Assembly: GCF_905475395.1 (NCBI RefSeq)
Contig: NC_058341.1
Span: 66,285,501 to 66,349,500, forward strand
Reading direction: 5' to 3'
DNA from: Chrysoperla carnea
Lineage: Eukaryota > Arthropoda > Insecta > Neuroptera > Chrysopidae
Length of the DNA stretch: 64,000 bases
In this document: piece after piece, positions 11,232-22,693 of the stretch
How the letters are laid out: each line of letters starts with the position of its first letter
Position numbering within the stretch: position 1 is the stretch's first letter
The notes under the pieces: generated by a model
Database searches by the model: none
Told to the model about the DNA's origin: nothing
Seen by the model: only the letters and a program-made list of their open reading frames with translations
Position numbers and translations under genes: made by a program

Positions 11232-12066
11232 TTTCACTTCTTTTTGTAGAAACGTAGGCATATTGATTTATTTTATTAGATTTTCTTATTTGACACAGTT
11301 TTTTTCTTTTAAGGAGTAGTTTTTTTATTATTACAAATCTTTCTTTTCTTTTTTCGGTTCTGATTCTTGTACAGTAGCAACAGTTTTTCGTATTGCCCAT
11401 TCGTGTTCATTGTTTATTCTTTTAGACGGTTTAATTTCTGAAAGATCGGCGCGGTATTTACTCCAAAGCTATTTATGCCTACGTGCTTTACATAAGGAGG
11501 GCTCTACATTTACGCTTTTGTACGGCGGTATGTCGATCTCTAATAGTTTGGTTGGGCTCTTGTGTTTTCTAATCAGGGTCATCAGGTACTCACAGATCTT
11601 CGATTATCCTAGTTTTTGTAGTTTTCCCTTTATGTGGCCATTAAACCCTAACTCTGTACCAAATTTCAGCTCTCTGAGTTTATGGGAAGTACTAGTGCTA
11701 TTCTGATGATCATGAGTGAGTGAGTGAAAGAGTGTCATAAATGCGAAACTTTGCTTTCGCTTAACTTTGGAACTAAATGACCTACAGACTTGAAATTTTG
11801 GATTTTAAGTATGTGATTATAGCTTACTGGATGACGAATCTGCGTTCATTTCCGCGTTCTGGTCTTATTCAGAGATTCCCAAATAGGGGCCTGAAAATGC
11901 GGCAAAATGTTTCCAGTAAATGATGGTACGGCAATATTTGCTTTCCGCTCGACTTGGCGGGGGCACTGCCGTGTCCCCGGATATTTTCTCTTCTTTCTTT
12001 TTCAGTCAAAGACAATATTAAAACAAATAAATAATTCGTTGATTTTATTTATTTAATGGGTCCATA
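11232..12066. other. Spacer upstream of unit B, no gene seen
   Basis: No supported gene. An open frame at 11410-11706 has no recognisable domain and no paralogue in the window. The last ~45 bp (near 12022-12066) match 38600-38650 upstream of unit C and belong to the duplicated P450 5' flank. Confidence 0.4.
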
Positions 12067-12479
12067 CAGGGCCGGATTAAACATTTGAGGGGCCCAGGGC
12101 CGAAAATCATAGGGGCCCCCATGTAAGGGACCCCTTCTTATTTTAAAGAAAAAAATATGTGCATCACGTGTAATATGAAAAATTATTAAAATTATATTGA
12201 AATAATTTTAACGTAAGTTTCATTGTATGTTTAAATTTCTAAAATTATTTTGACTATCTGATCTTTACAGTAAATTTTACTTTGTATTATTAAAAGCACC
12301 CCGAGTTATGTTATAGTTTTGGAGATCTACGACTGAAGATCGCATGCTTGTTTATTCCATATTCGCAGGCTGGCTCATTGATTTTTTTTACCTTTTTTTT
12401 ATTTGATTGTTTGGGGCCCGCAGATACTCGGGAGCTGTGGGCTTGTGCAAAGTCGTGCCCGTGTATTAATCCAGCCCTG
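12067..12479. mobile_element. hAT-like MITE in the unit B upstream region
   Basis: Termini are CAGGGCCGGATTAA on the left and TTAATCCAGCCCTG on the right, imperfect inverted repeats of hAT type. The paralogous site upstream of unit C (around 38640-38660) lacks the element, while sequence on both sides is shared. That supports insertion after the duplication. The flanking 8-mers are similar but not identical, so the target duplication is not clean. Confidence 0.75.
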
Positions 12480-12534
12480 GCGTCCTACTAGTCGATGGTG
12501 GAAACTAAACCTTGATCTCTTTCCTCTATAGGTA

Positions 12535-12697
12535 ATTAAAAAACTTATTTTTAACAAAAATTATAATTTATAATTTATAATTAAATCATAATTATTGCCA
12601 AATTAGAGGTGTTTAATTTATGTTGGACCTGAATCGCTTCATTCATATTGTAGCCGAGCTTTTTCATTTTGGAGCCGAGTTGTTTCTTAAAAACACA
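12535..12697 (+). promoter_or_regulatory. Shared P450 5' flank (units B, C, D)
   Basis: The segment resembles 38700-38868 and 62605-62752: AT-rich sequence, then ATTAGAGGTGTTT, then ATGTTGGAC and a phrase ending in TTGTTTCTTAAAAA just before the conserved ATG. It probably covers the proximal promoter and 5' UTR. No clear TATA box can be singled out in such AT-rich sequence. Confidence 0.5.
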
Positions 12698-15600
12698 ATG
12701 TTTTTAACGGTGTTTATTCAATTTCTACAAAATCATGTTTTAATTTCTTTAGTATTGTTAATCTTAGTTCTCATATGTATTTATTTTTGGAATTATATTC
12801 GTGTGTGTTATTATGTATCTAAAATTCCTGGACCACCAGCTTATCCAATTATTGGAAACGCAACTTTACTTTTGGGTTTATCTCATCAAGGTAAATTTTA
12901 TGAGTTTTTATAATATAGTTTAGAAATTTATCACGCAAGAGCTGCGTAAATCAAGCTACTTCTATCTTAAGAATATTAATATTAGGGGAGAGTGAAAACA
13001 TTGATATGTTTTTCAAAGCCACCTTAAAAAATTAGCATAATGCAAATAATTTCTTCATATAACACTGTTTTATTCCCGCACAATATGTATTTTTTGTTGA
13101 GAATTTCAATATTAAACAGATACCTTGGAGCAATATTACAAATTGTATAGGTCTTAATTTCAATTAAGATATCATACTGTTACATCTTTTGTTTTAGAAT
13201 TTACACATACTATTCTGAAAATTGCTGAAGATTATCAGCAGAATTTGGGCCGAATATGGTTTGGTCCAATTCCCGCCATCGGAGCATCAAATCCAGATAT
13301 TGTTCAAGAACTTTTAACAAATGAAAATGTTTTAGAAAAAGCCTACTTAATGAAAAAAGCTTGGAATCCTGTAATGGGAAAATCAATTTTAACATCAGAC
13401 GGTATTCTAATATTTTCTAAATTTTTTAAAATAAAAATCTTGATAACCATTAAAATATTTTTAGTTCCAGAATGGAAACATCATCGAAGTATTATAATTA
13501 GAGGTTTTACTCCAATCATTTTAAAATCATACTTTAAAATATTTGTGGAAAAAATTAATATTTTAATACAAAAATTAGATTTGGAATTAAATAAAGAAAC
13601 ACCGTTTGATATATTTGAATATTTGTCAAGAACTTCTTTAGACTCAGTTTTTGGTAAGAAATTTACCGATAAATCGAAAGAACTTGTTAGGAGAGACAAC
13701 TTACTATCAGAGAACGGGTGGGGGGATATAAATTTTTCAATTAGAAATATTGACATATCTGCCAGGTTTTAAGGAAATATGTTTCAGATAATAGTTGTTT
13801 TAGTTTTTAATTTTTTCCCCATCTTGAACAGGATGGAAACAGATTTTCCCCATCAGGAACACAAATTTTTGTACAATAAATTTCAAAACTAGATAGTACG
13901 AGAATTCAAATGAGCATAATGACATTTTAGATACCACCCTTTTTTTTTTTATAAAATAAGTCAAAAGTCAATATCTTGGTCCAAAAACCTTGTACGGGAA
14001 TTTTTTATAGCTCATTTTCAAGAAAAATAAACAAGCTTTTAAAAATTTTTAAAACTTTGGGAATAATATTTCTCTCTTTTAATCCTCCGTGCAAGGCTAT
14101 TAGATTCCAAAACTTTTCAAACGAGGTATTGCGATTAAAAAATCGAAGATTTTGCGCGGCGAGGCAGTTGTATGAAATTCAGGTAAAATTTTTGTTCCAC
14201 TGAGGTTGAGTATATTAATTGCCCTTTAAAATACACACAAACAACGGAATCCCAGTGGGTTGGAATGATTCAAAATGTTGATAGATTTGTCCATTTGTCA
14301 TGTCCATTTGTTTCCACGGCTTATATGTGAACAGTAGATAAGTAGTTGAGTCTAATTATTATAAAAGGTTATTTTCGCAATCTAGGCCACGCGGAGTCTT
14401 TTCCGATTTGCTGCAATAATATTAGTTTTTGGGATTCCGTACCCGAAATGTAGACAACGGATTCCTTTTACTAAGACTCTGCTTCTTGTTTGTCCGTCTG
14501 TCTATCAGCAGGCTATATCACATAAACCGCAAAAGTTAGACTGCGCTTGTTAGCTATGACAGAGAGTGGATTATTTTTGCCGCTTTAAGTGTAAACTATG
14601 TGCTTTACTATGTGCATAGCTTGTAAAATGGTATGAAATCCTTTGTACGCTAGTTCGACTCACAATTGACCGGTTTTACACATATTTCAGTAGGTATTTG
14701 CGGGGCATAGGCGGGATGTGTTGAATCGGCTACCAGCTTTTAGCCTAAGAAATGAAAAACATAACAATTAAATTTAATTCCAGGGTCAACAATGGGTGTA
14801 AATATAAACTCGCATGAAGATGATGGATCTTCTTACTTTCATGCTGTACACAGGTGAATAAAAAAAGTGAAAATATTAATATAAATTGTTTCTAATTTTG
14901 GTATAAATTTTAGTTCGTTGTATCTTATAGTAGCTCCATACTTGAATCCAATCAAATGTTTTAATATATTTTATCGATTCACACAAGATTATAAAATGGT
15001 ATTAAAAAATCGTGATCTTACGCAGGAATTTACTAAAAAAGTTGGTGATTTCACTTTTCGTGTTCGAGCTGTGCCACTAACGTAGGATTTAATATATCTG
15101 TATTTCTTTACAGATTATTTTGGAAAAACAAAAATTTATGGCAAACGTTATAAATAATAATGAGTTAAATAACATTAAAGCAATCAACCGTAATGTATAC
15201 AAAAAACCATTTTTGGAATATTTAATGGATTTTACAAGAAATAATTCGAATTTTACGGAAGAACAATTACGTAATGAAACCAATCTTATTATTTTTGGGG
15301 TATGTTATTTGAATTATTAACCTTAAGTCCTTAATGAAGCGAAAATTCAATGGTTACTTTTGTCTTCCATTTGGAGAATTGATTATAATATGTTTGGCTA
15401 TAAAGAAAAAGTACCTGGATGACCCGCGAGCTTTACTCGGTATTTTTTGAGTTAAAAAGGCTCAAATTTTATTCCTAATATAATAATTTAACACTAATAT
15501 AAGAATCATTTAAAATGTCTTCACACAAATACCAATTTGAATGCCTCGGTGATGTACTTTATTTCATCACCAATAGATGTCAATATTTCAGTTTTTTCAA

Positions 15601-17723
15601 AAAACATGGTCAAAACGACATTTTCTAAAAATAAAACCTAGCTAGAACGATTTAAAATTTTTGAAAGTTTAATGTTTGGAAAAACTCTAAAAAGGTCATT
15701 TTCAAATTTTTGGATTATTTTTGAAGATTGCCTTTATGAAGATTGGTTAATTGCAAAATAACCAACTTTTGTTTGAAAGTATTTCCTTGACTATTTTTTT
15801 TCGTTTTTCGAGAATGTTTTTATAGTTTTGGAGAAAATAGACATCAAAATTTTCTCCTAATTTGCGCCCTCACGGGTAAACAGTGATGTTTATGAAAAAA
15901 TATTTCAAATAAAAGTTGTTTTTATCAGGAATAATTTTTACATTTAAACTTTTGCTTTATCTCCAACGGCTTTCAAGATAGATACTTTTTAATTTGATTG
16001 AATGAGCAAAAAATACACCATTTTAAAATTGGCATATCTCGGCCAGTTTTGAAACTAGAAAGTCGCATTAAAAAACAAAAATATGCACAATTAAATCAGC
16101 TAGAACCCCCCTGAATGGCCGCTTTTTTGGTATGAAGGTTTTACAATTGTGAAAAATTTTTCAAAGATGCAACACTTTTTTCCTTTTAGATATTTGGTTT
16201 CATTGCACGCTAGAAAATTTTCCCTCATTGTAATCAAGTACTTTCCAGCCTTGTTTGAGGGAGCTTTAAAGAAATATTAAACGATTAATAAAATTTCACT
16301 ATTTTAAGGGTTATGAAACAACAGCACTTTCTCTGAGCTATGTTTTATTACACTTGGCTGCATATAAAGACATACAAACAAAATTATATAATGAAATAAT
16401 AAAAGTTCTTGGTGACATAAATGTAGACTTAATCAATGTCGACGATTTACCAAAGCTCAAATATATGGAGATGGTTCTAAAAGAATCTATGAGATTAACT
16501 CCAACGATTCCACTAATTGTAAGAGAGCCATCCCAAGATATTAAAATTGGTAATATTTGCTTATAACGCAACTAGGTTTTGGTGAGAGTTGAGTATGCAA
16601 AATTGAACCCAAAATCCAGATGCCAGGTTGAAAATTGGCGTATTTACCGTCGTTAAACAAATATATAATACTTTAGAGTTTATTAAGTATTAAAAACTTA
16701 AGCAGCCTTTAAAATTTCAAAATTAGTTATAACAGAATGTCTTTATAATATGATGAAAATTTAAGCAAGAAATTTTAATATTATTTCAAAATTAAAACTG
16801 CGTAGAATTATCAAGGAAAAAAACCTTCAACGCGGCTGACTTAAGGTAGTACTATCGGTAATAGACTTTGATTCAGAACTTAATGAAACTTGGAATAGTT
16901 GTCCATTATTATATCAAAATTAACCAGTTAAATTTTTAGGGAACCTTCAGAGAACTGAAAATCTGAACGTCCAGTTTTATGAAATAAAATAAATTCTGTG
17001 ATTTCCCATAAGGATCAATGTCAAATTTTGATATAATAATGGACAACTATGCCAAGTTTCATTAAATTCTGAATGCAAAGTCTATTACCGATAGTACTAC
17101 CTTAAGTAACAAAAGGACAAAAGGTGTACATATAAATGAACATTTTACAAAGTTTAAGGTAGGCCGGATGACAAATCTTTTTCGAGTCCCCAAAATCTGG
17201 TAGCATGAGTTTTTTGGATTCCTCATATTTTGCAAATTCAACCTTTTGGGTGCGGTTTATTGTTTTAAAGTAAAACAAATTAACGGAATTATATCCATCT
17301 TTAGGCAATTATATAATTCCAAAAGGAGTATCTATATTAATTCCAATCTTTACTATCCATCGGAATCCAGAATATTGGGAAAATCCATTAAAATTTGATC
17401 CAGAACGATTCACAGCAGAAAATATAAAAAATCGTCACCCTTACGCGTACATTCCATTCAGTGCTGGTCCTAGAAATTGTATTGGTATGCAAAATAAAAT
17501 TAAATTATTTAGGTGCGTCCGTGTGCGACGAACTTTGATTAATTTCTTTTGTTTAGGTGGTCGATATGCATGGATCTTTATGAAAACAACGTTGGCTGCA
17601 TTATTAAGCCGGTATGAATTTCACACCGATATAAATTTGGACACATTAAAGTTTGAAGGAGCGATTTCAATGAAATTAGTTAATGGGCACCAAGTACGAA
17701 TCACACCACGATATAAATCATAA
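12698..17723 (+). CDS. Cytochrome P450, CYP4-type, unit B (9 exons)
   Basis: Predicted membrane-bound haem monooxygenase of the endoplasmic reticulum. Exons: 12698-12890, 13198-13401, 13465-13653, 14784-14853, 14914-15040, 15114-15299, 16309-16549, 17305-17484, 17557-17723. All introns are GT-AG and the sum is 1,557 nt, giving 518 residues plus stop. Visible features in order: N-terminal hydrophobic anchor, proline hinge [11 protein letters not shown], helix C WKHHR, CYP4-like STMGVN, helix I GGYETT, helix K KESMR, PERF, haem loop [10 protein letters not shown] and C-terminal RITPRYKS. The ATG at 12698 is chosen because the equivalent ATG is conserved in units C and D; an in-frame ATG at 12620 would add 26 residues. 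The helix I glutamate usual in CYP4 (FEGHDTT) is replaced by Gly. AATAAA follows at 17763. Substrate is unknown; detoxification or lipid hydroxylation are typical for the family. Exon 5 uses a weak GTTGGT donor. Confidence 0.9.
13402..13464 (+). other. 63-nt intron 2 of unit B, in frame and stop-free
   Basis: The intron begins GTATTC and ends TTTTAG. It is 63 nt long and has no stop in the reading frame, so retention would add 21 residues after TSD. Unit C has an equally long, stop-free intron at 39491-39553. A second AG six bases downstream (13470) is an alternative acceptor that keeps the frame. Confidence 0.65.
16840..17107. mobile_element. Hairpin MITE in intron 7 of unit B
   Basis: Bases 16840-16915 are the reverse complement of 17030-17107, sharing ACTTAAGGTAGTACTATCGG at the outer ends. 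The loop is about 110 bp. A related fragment is seen near 6190. Confidence 0.85.
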
Positions 17724-18035
17724 GATGTTTTGTTATTTTTGTAAATAGATAGACATAAGTAAAATAAAGTCAATTTTTATTAGAATTTTCTTTATACCAA
17801 AGAAACTCATAAAATTTTAAAAAATTCGAAGTATTACAAAAAAAAAAAAAGTTCGAGTAAAAAAATTCGAATATTAAAGTTAAGTTATACAGGCTGGAAC
17901 ATAGAAGTGTGATTTTTTGAAAACGCTGTATAACAAAAACCCATCAGTTTTTCTAGATTATTTTCATACCATCTTAAAATATATAAAAAAAGCATTTTAA
18001 ATTACTATGTAACTTTTTAATCGTATATCTAAATA
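17724..18035. other. 3' flank of unit B and start of a duplicated block
   Basis: Contains the P450 3' UTR with the polyadenylation signal near 17763 and an A-run at 17837-17850. From about 17917 the sequence is copied at 21225-21850 inside the large transposon. Confidence 0.55.
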
Positions 18036-18544
18036 CTAGAGTGATACCCACCCGCTTCGCTGAGTTTAAAAGTAAAGATTGATAAAGATTGCTCTCGCTT
18101 ATCCCCTTTCTATAACACTCAAATGGAAATAATGGTAAGGATGTTTTACACAGGTAAAATATATGCATGGTTTTCTATTTTTTTAAATGTATAATAGTCG
18201 TAATTATTCATTGACTATATCAGAAAAGATGGCCGTGAAATATTTTATATTGACTATTTTTACAGAAATCTGTAATTTATGGTGATGTGTCAAATGACTA
18301 CTTTTACAGAAATCTGTAATTTATGGTAATGTCAAATAAAATTAATTTTTTTAAATTTTTATTAATATATCTTTATAAATTATATCTCGTGTGTTATCTG
18401 ATTCTACCGCTACCTGGTGGTAGAAAATAGAAGCTGTCTATGACAATAGACATAAATTTATTTATTTTTTTATTTCACTCATTATCAAAACATAAATAAA
18501 CAATTCAATCATATAGGCTAAGAGCCGGCCGCTGAAAAAGGCAC
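17917..18544. repeat. Flank-plus-end block duplicated at 21225-21850
   Basis: This block holds 120 bp of host flank, the 3' part of an inverted H1 Helitron and the outer ~140 bp of the left TIR. It is repeated nearly identically inside the transposon; the visible differences include a 2-bp indel near 18288. A short shared TTGAAAA marks the left junction. Confidence 0.9.
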
Positions 18545-19075
18545 CTGATCGGTTAAAAGACATACATTATTGGAAAAGGTTGTACTCAAATCAATGAAAA
18601 TAATGATATAGGAGTTTTAGTCCCCAGTCAGTCGCTTAACTAGGCAACCATTTTTTGATTTTTTTAATTTTGGTGTAGTTGCTTAGCTTATTAGTTAAAG
18701 CATAATTTTAGTATCAAATGAAAGCTTGAACTTTCTAGTTTTCGAAAAAAAATGGTTGCCTAGTCTCTGACTGTTAGAAATTTTGGCAGCCCACTTTAAA
18801 GACCGGCAATTCGAGTGTATACTATGAGATATTACATAAGCAACTCTGTGAGAACATTATACTTCAATTTATTTATTTCCCATCACATTTTATCAACCTT
18901 TTTTTTATATTTTAAATATTTATGAAATAAATAATAAAATTATTAAATACATAATGGAAACGTAGTTAAAACATAGAAAATATTCAATTAAACAATTTAT
19001 TTATCAAAAGTATAATATAAACTGTTATAATTGTGCCGTTTATTTAAAAATTATTTTATATTTAAAACTAATTAT
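18404..19075. repeat. Left terminal inverted repeat of the large transposon
   Basis: About 670 bp pair with the right TIR. They include the phrase AGGCAACCATTTTTTGATTT, a block around TTGGCAGCCCACTTTAAAG, and the inner end near ACGGCACAATTATAAC on the complement. Divergence is low except for an AT-rich ~40-bp indel near 18451-18511. Confidence 0.85.
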
Positions 19076-19380
19076 ACCATGTATATATGAAATATACATA
19101 GTATATTAAGTTTCGTCCCAAGTTTGTAACGCTTAAAAATATTGATGCTACGAACAAAATTTTGGTATAGGTGTTCATAGAATCACCTAATTAATCCATT
19201 TCCGGTTGTCCGTCCATCCGTCCGTCCGTCTGTGGACACGATAACTCAAAAACGAAAAAAGATATCGATCTGAAATTTTTACAGCGTACTCAGGACGTAA
19301 AAAGTCAGGTCAAGTTCGTAAATGAGCATCATAGGTCAATCGGGTCTTGAGTCCGTAGGACCTATCTTGTAAACCGTTAG

Positions 19381-20034
19381 AGATATTATGTCTACACTCT
19401 CTGTGTGTACGGAAAAGTAAGGGAAAGATCGATAGAAACCCATGGAACATTCCAGAATATTCGAGAAAGTTCTAGAAAATTCGATAGAAATCCATAGAAC
19501 ATTCCAGAATGTTCGAGAAAATTCAATAGAAATCCATAGAAAATTCCAGAATGTTCGAGAAAATTCTAGAAAATTCGACAGAAACCCATGGAACATTCCA
19601 GATTGTTCGAGAAAGTTTGATAAAATTCAATAAAAATCCATACAACATTGGAGAATATTCGAGAAAGTTCTAGAAAATTCGATAGAAATCCATAGAACAT
19701 TCCAGAATGTTCGAGAAAATTCTAGAAAATTCGATAGAAATCCATGGAACATTCCAAAATTTTCGAGAAAAATCGAAAGACATTTGCGCCAGTAGCGCCA
19801 TCTAGTGAAAATTGTACTATTGACAGTGGGGCCTATTGTACTATTAGAACTATTTTTTAAATTTATTTTCTATGAATTTCTAGATCATTTTTAATTCCAC
19901 CCCCACCAAACTCCCTTATTCACAATGGGAGCCTAAGGGCTACCCAATGACATAATCCCCTACCGAAGGTCAATGGTTAGTTTTAGGGAAAATCGGGGAC
20001 ATACAAACAAACACTCTCTTTTTATATATATAGA
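19381..20034 (-). mobile_element. H2 Helitron fragment, 3'-truncated, with HSE array
   Basis: Inverted copy of the element at 6271-6988. Its 5' terminus (complement TCTATATATATAAAAAG) ends at 20034 beside host T at 20035, as expected. The 3' terminal hairpin and CTAG are missing. The 52-bp minisatellite is kept at about 19440-19770. It lies about 490 bp upstream of the first exon of the transposon gene. Confidence 0.82.
19438..19775. promoter_or_regulatory. Second array of predicted heat shock elements
   Basis: Six to seven 52-bp units in which GAA and TTC alternate every five bases, for example GAAcaTTCcaGAAtgTTC near 19499-19520. It lies 0.75-1.1 kb upstream of the ATG at 20521. A heat-responsive effect on that gene is an inference only. 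Confidence 0.6.
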
Positions 20035-20736
20035 TTAATATAGGAATATCAAAGTGAATATCTTTTGTTATTTACGTGACGTCAAAAAAACAAACGATTG
20101 CGCATCAACACTTGCGCATTATATGAGAATATCAGTTAAATATGTCAGATATGTACGTATGTGAAATGTGACAGAGTTATCAACACTGCCTATACATGGT
20201 ATTTCAACAATTAACTCAGTCAATTGTTTGTTTTCACCTGTTTTATTATCATATTTTATGCGTTACAATAACTTATACCTGTCTTTTCTATGTATTCGTA
20301 TTTTACATGTATTTGTTCGTGTACATGCAACATGACCTTATACATTCAAAAATTCTATTGGTCGTTCTTACATTTATCTCAATATTAGAAAAAGATCGAA
20401 AGCGACAGCTGCTCCTCCATTTGAATTTATATATCCTGGTCATTCTTGCTTTGCAGTCCTTACAGCAAAGATATACTTTGATTTTTGGAGTGTAAGTTGT
20501 GTTGTGGAAATAATATCACTATGAAGTTGTGTTTTGTGTGCGGTAAATCTGAAGGGTTTGTTAATATTTTCGATGCAGAAACTTTAGAAAAATGCACTCG
20601 TATGAGTCGTTTTCGAAAAATTAAGAAGCACAAATATTGGGAAGTTGATGTTCCCAAAGCACTTGGTGACATTGGTTATCATTCCGACTGTTATAAGAAG
20701 TTTACCGTCTTGAAAGCGCGATACAAGGCAGAATTT

Positions 20737-21230
20737 GATGCAATGCTACCTGCACATGTAAGTATTTTCTTCGCAATTTTATATATATATATATTTCTAT
20801 ATGTATAATAATTCTAACCATTTACATATTTTTAATTATTCAATGATGACTGAAAGCATGAAACATATAGGTGAAAGAATGATTTTTTATTATTGGAGTC
20901 GTATCATTTTCTATTTACTTCATTATTTTTAAAAATAATTGAATTCTTTCAAGAAAAATCGGTACTATATAGATAAAGAATTTTCGTTCAATGAATACGT
21001 GTTATTTTTTTCCTCTCAAATAGATGCAGCCTTAACTGAATCAATTAATTTAGAACAGCTAGAAACTGAACCAGTTCGTGTAGAACAGCCGCAAGTTGAA
21101 TTAAGCGATGAAGAACAGCAAGAAGCTGATTTGAGCTATGTAGATCAGGAGGAGGATTCAGAATCTGAATCAGAGGTAATGTTTCTTTTTTATATCATTT
21201 TTGCAAAATTTTCAGCAGGTTGCATTGAAA
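20737..21230 (+). repeat. Direct repeat, first copy (exon 2 block)
   Basis: Nearly identical to 21855-22348, offset 1,118 bp. It includes the end of exon 1, an intron with a TA microsatellite and exon 2. The two copies are separated by the block copied from 17917-18544. Confidence 0.92.
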
Positions 21231-21850
21231 ACGCTGTATAACAAAAACCCATCAGTTTTTCTAGATTATTTTCATACCATCTTAAAATATATAAAAAAAG
21301 CATTTTAAATTACTATGTAACTTTTTAATCGTATATCTAAATACTAGAGTGATACCCACCCGCTTCGCTGAGTTTAAAAGTAAAGATTGATAAAGATTGC
21401 TCTCGCTTATCCCCTTTCTATAACACTCAAATGGAAATAATGGTAAGGATGTTTTACACAGGTAAAATATATGCATGGTTTTCTATTTTTTTAAATGTAT
21501 AATAGTCGTAATTATTCATTGACTATATCAGAAAAGATGGCCGTGAAATATTTTATATTGACTATTTTTACAGAAATCTGTAATTTATGGTGATGTCAAA
21601 TGACTACTTTTACAGAAATCTGTAATTTATGGTAATGTCAAATAAAATTAATTTTTTTAAATTTTTATTAATATATCTTTATAAATTATATCTCGTGTGT
21701 TATCTGATTCTACCGCTACCTGGTGGTAGAAAATAGAAGCTGTCTATGACAATAGACATAAATTTATTTATTTTTTTATTTCACTCATTATCAAAACATA
21801 AATAAACAATTCAATCATATAGGCTAAGAGCCGGCCGCTGAAAAAGGCAC
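21225..21850. repeat. Copy of the left flank and TIR end inside the transposon
   Basis: Matches 17917-18544 almost perfectly. It contains P450-side flank and H1 Helitron sequence that lie outside the transposon at this very locus, so the copying happened here after insertion, or is an assembly artefact. Confidence 0.92.
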
Positions 21851-21854
21851 AGAG

Positions 21855-22348
21855 GATGCAATGCTACCTGCACATGTAAGTATTTTCTTCGCAATTATAT
21901 ATATATATATATTTCTATATGTATAATAATTCTAACCATTTACATATTTTTAATTATTCAATGATGACTGAAAGCATGAAACATATAGGTGAAAGAATGA
22001 TTTTTTATTATTGGAGTCGTATCATTTTCTATTTACTTCATTATTTTTAAAAATAATTGAATTCTTTCAAGAAAAATCGGTACTATATAGATAAAGAATT
22101 TTCGTTCAATGAATACGTGTTATTTTTTTCCTCTCAAATAGATGCAGCCTTAACTGAATCAATTAATTTAGAACAGCTAGAAACTGAACCAGTTCGTGTA
22201 GAACAGCCGCAAGTTGAATTAAGCGATGAAGAACAGCAAGAAGCTGATTTGAGCTATGTAGATCAGGAGGAGGATTCAGAATCTGAATCAGAGGTAATGT
22301 TTCTTTTTTATATCATTTTTGCAAAATTTTCAGCAGGTTGCATTGAAA
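21855..22348 (+). repeat. Direct repeat, second copy (exon 2 block)
   Basis: Second copy of 20737-21230. Because exon 2 is 222 nt, splicing both copies in would keep the reading frame and double the acidic 74-residue segment. Confidence 0.92.
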
Positions 22349-22693
22349 TTGGTAATAAATAATTTAATTCATTTCTCCCATCTATCAGGAACTTGGAATA
22401 TATTTGGAAGAAAGGGAGACATTACCAGAAGCGTCAAATCTTCAATGTATTTTTTGTGATCGTTATACAAGAAGAACAGCTTCCAAGTTGATGACGACAT
22501 CTCTGTGTTCAACAGAAGATGCTGTTGAGAAAACCAAGAAGCAGGCTAATGGAAATTGAAAGATTGTCACCTATATTATTATCATAGTACTTGCAAGACA
22601 ATATTCAAAAATAAATAAATCAGGTGCATAGAGAAAGATTTAAATAGCGACTGGCATAAATTAAGGAAGCATCACAAAGAAGCTTTAGCAGCA

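Larger units (their letters stand above)
19076..20255 (+). repeat. Dispersed repeat R2, split by a Helitron fragment
   Basis: 19076-19380 and 20035-20255 together correspond to the continuous R2 copies at 41067-41555 and 48761-49319. R2 starts near ATACCATGTATAT and ends near CAATTGTTTGTTTTCAC. It carries no coding sequence. Its origin is unknown. Confidence 0.75.
20521..22610 (+). pseudogene. Zinc-finger-like 5' exons of the large transposon gene (disrupted)
   Basis: Exon 1 (20521-20757, 79 codons) starts MKLCFVCGKSEG and ends with a good GTAAGT donor; CFVC and HSDC form a C2HC-like cluster. A second exon (20954-21175, 74 codons, acidic, Glu/Gln-rich) follows in phase and is duplicated intact at 22072-22293. 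A third begins at 22389 after TATCAG and encodes ELGIYLEERETLPE, then CIFC. It then meets a TGA near 22557, while the +1 frame continues as YYYHSTCKTIF, completing a second C2HC-like cluster. That indicates a one-base frameshift. Further stops separate it from the long ORF, whose frame is open upstream of its ATG only back to 22619. The likely ancestral protein had two zinc-binding modules ahead of the long ORF. Alternatively some breaks are introns or assembly errors. Confidence 0.6.

Noticed and set aside
11410..11706. 98-codon open frame upstream of unit B
   Set aside because: No domain, no paralogue in the window, no splice or promoter context; likely chance in repeat-derived sequence.
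13654..13772. Continuation of P450 exon 3 past 13653 as open frame
   Set aside because: A GTAAGA donor at 13654 joined to 14784 gives the CYP4-like STMGVN segment in frame and equal exon lengths in unit C; the read-through text matches no P450 block.
17974..18168. 64-codon minus-strand frame, identical at 21282-21476
   Set aside because: Its identity comes from the duplicated block; it lies inside an H1 Helitron and has no coding features.
20196..20495. 99-codon frame ahead of exon 1 of the large transposon gene
   Set aside because: It spans the end of the R2 repeat and AT-rich sequence; the related R2 copies do not keep the frame.
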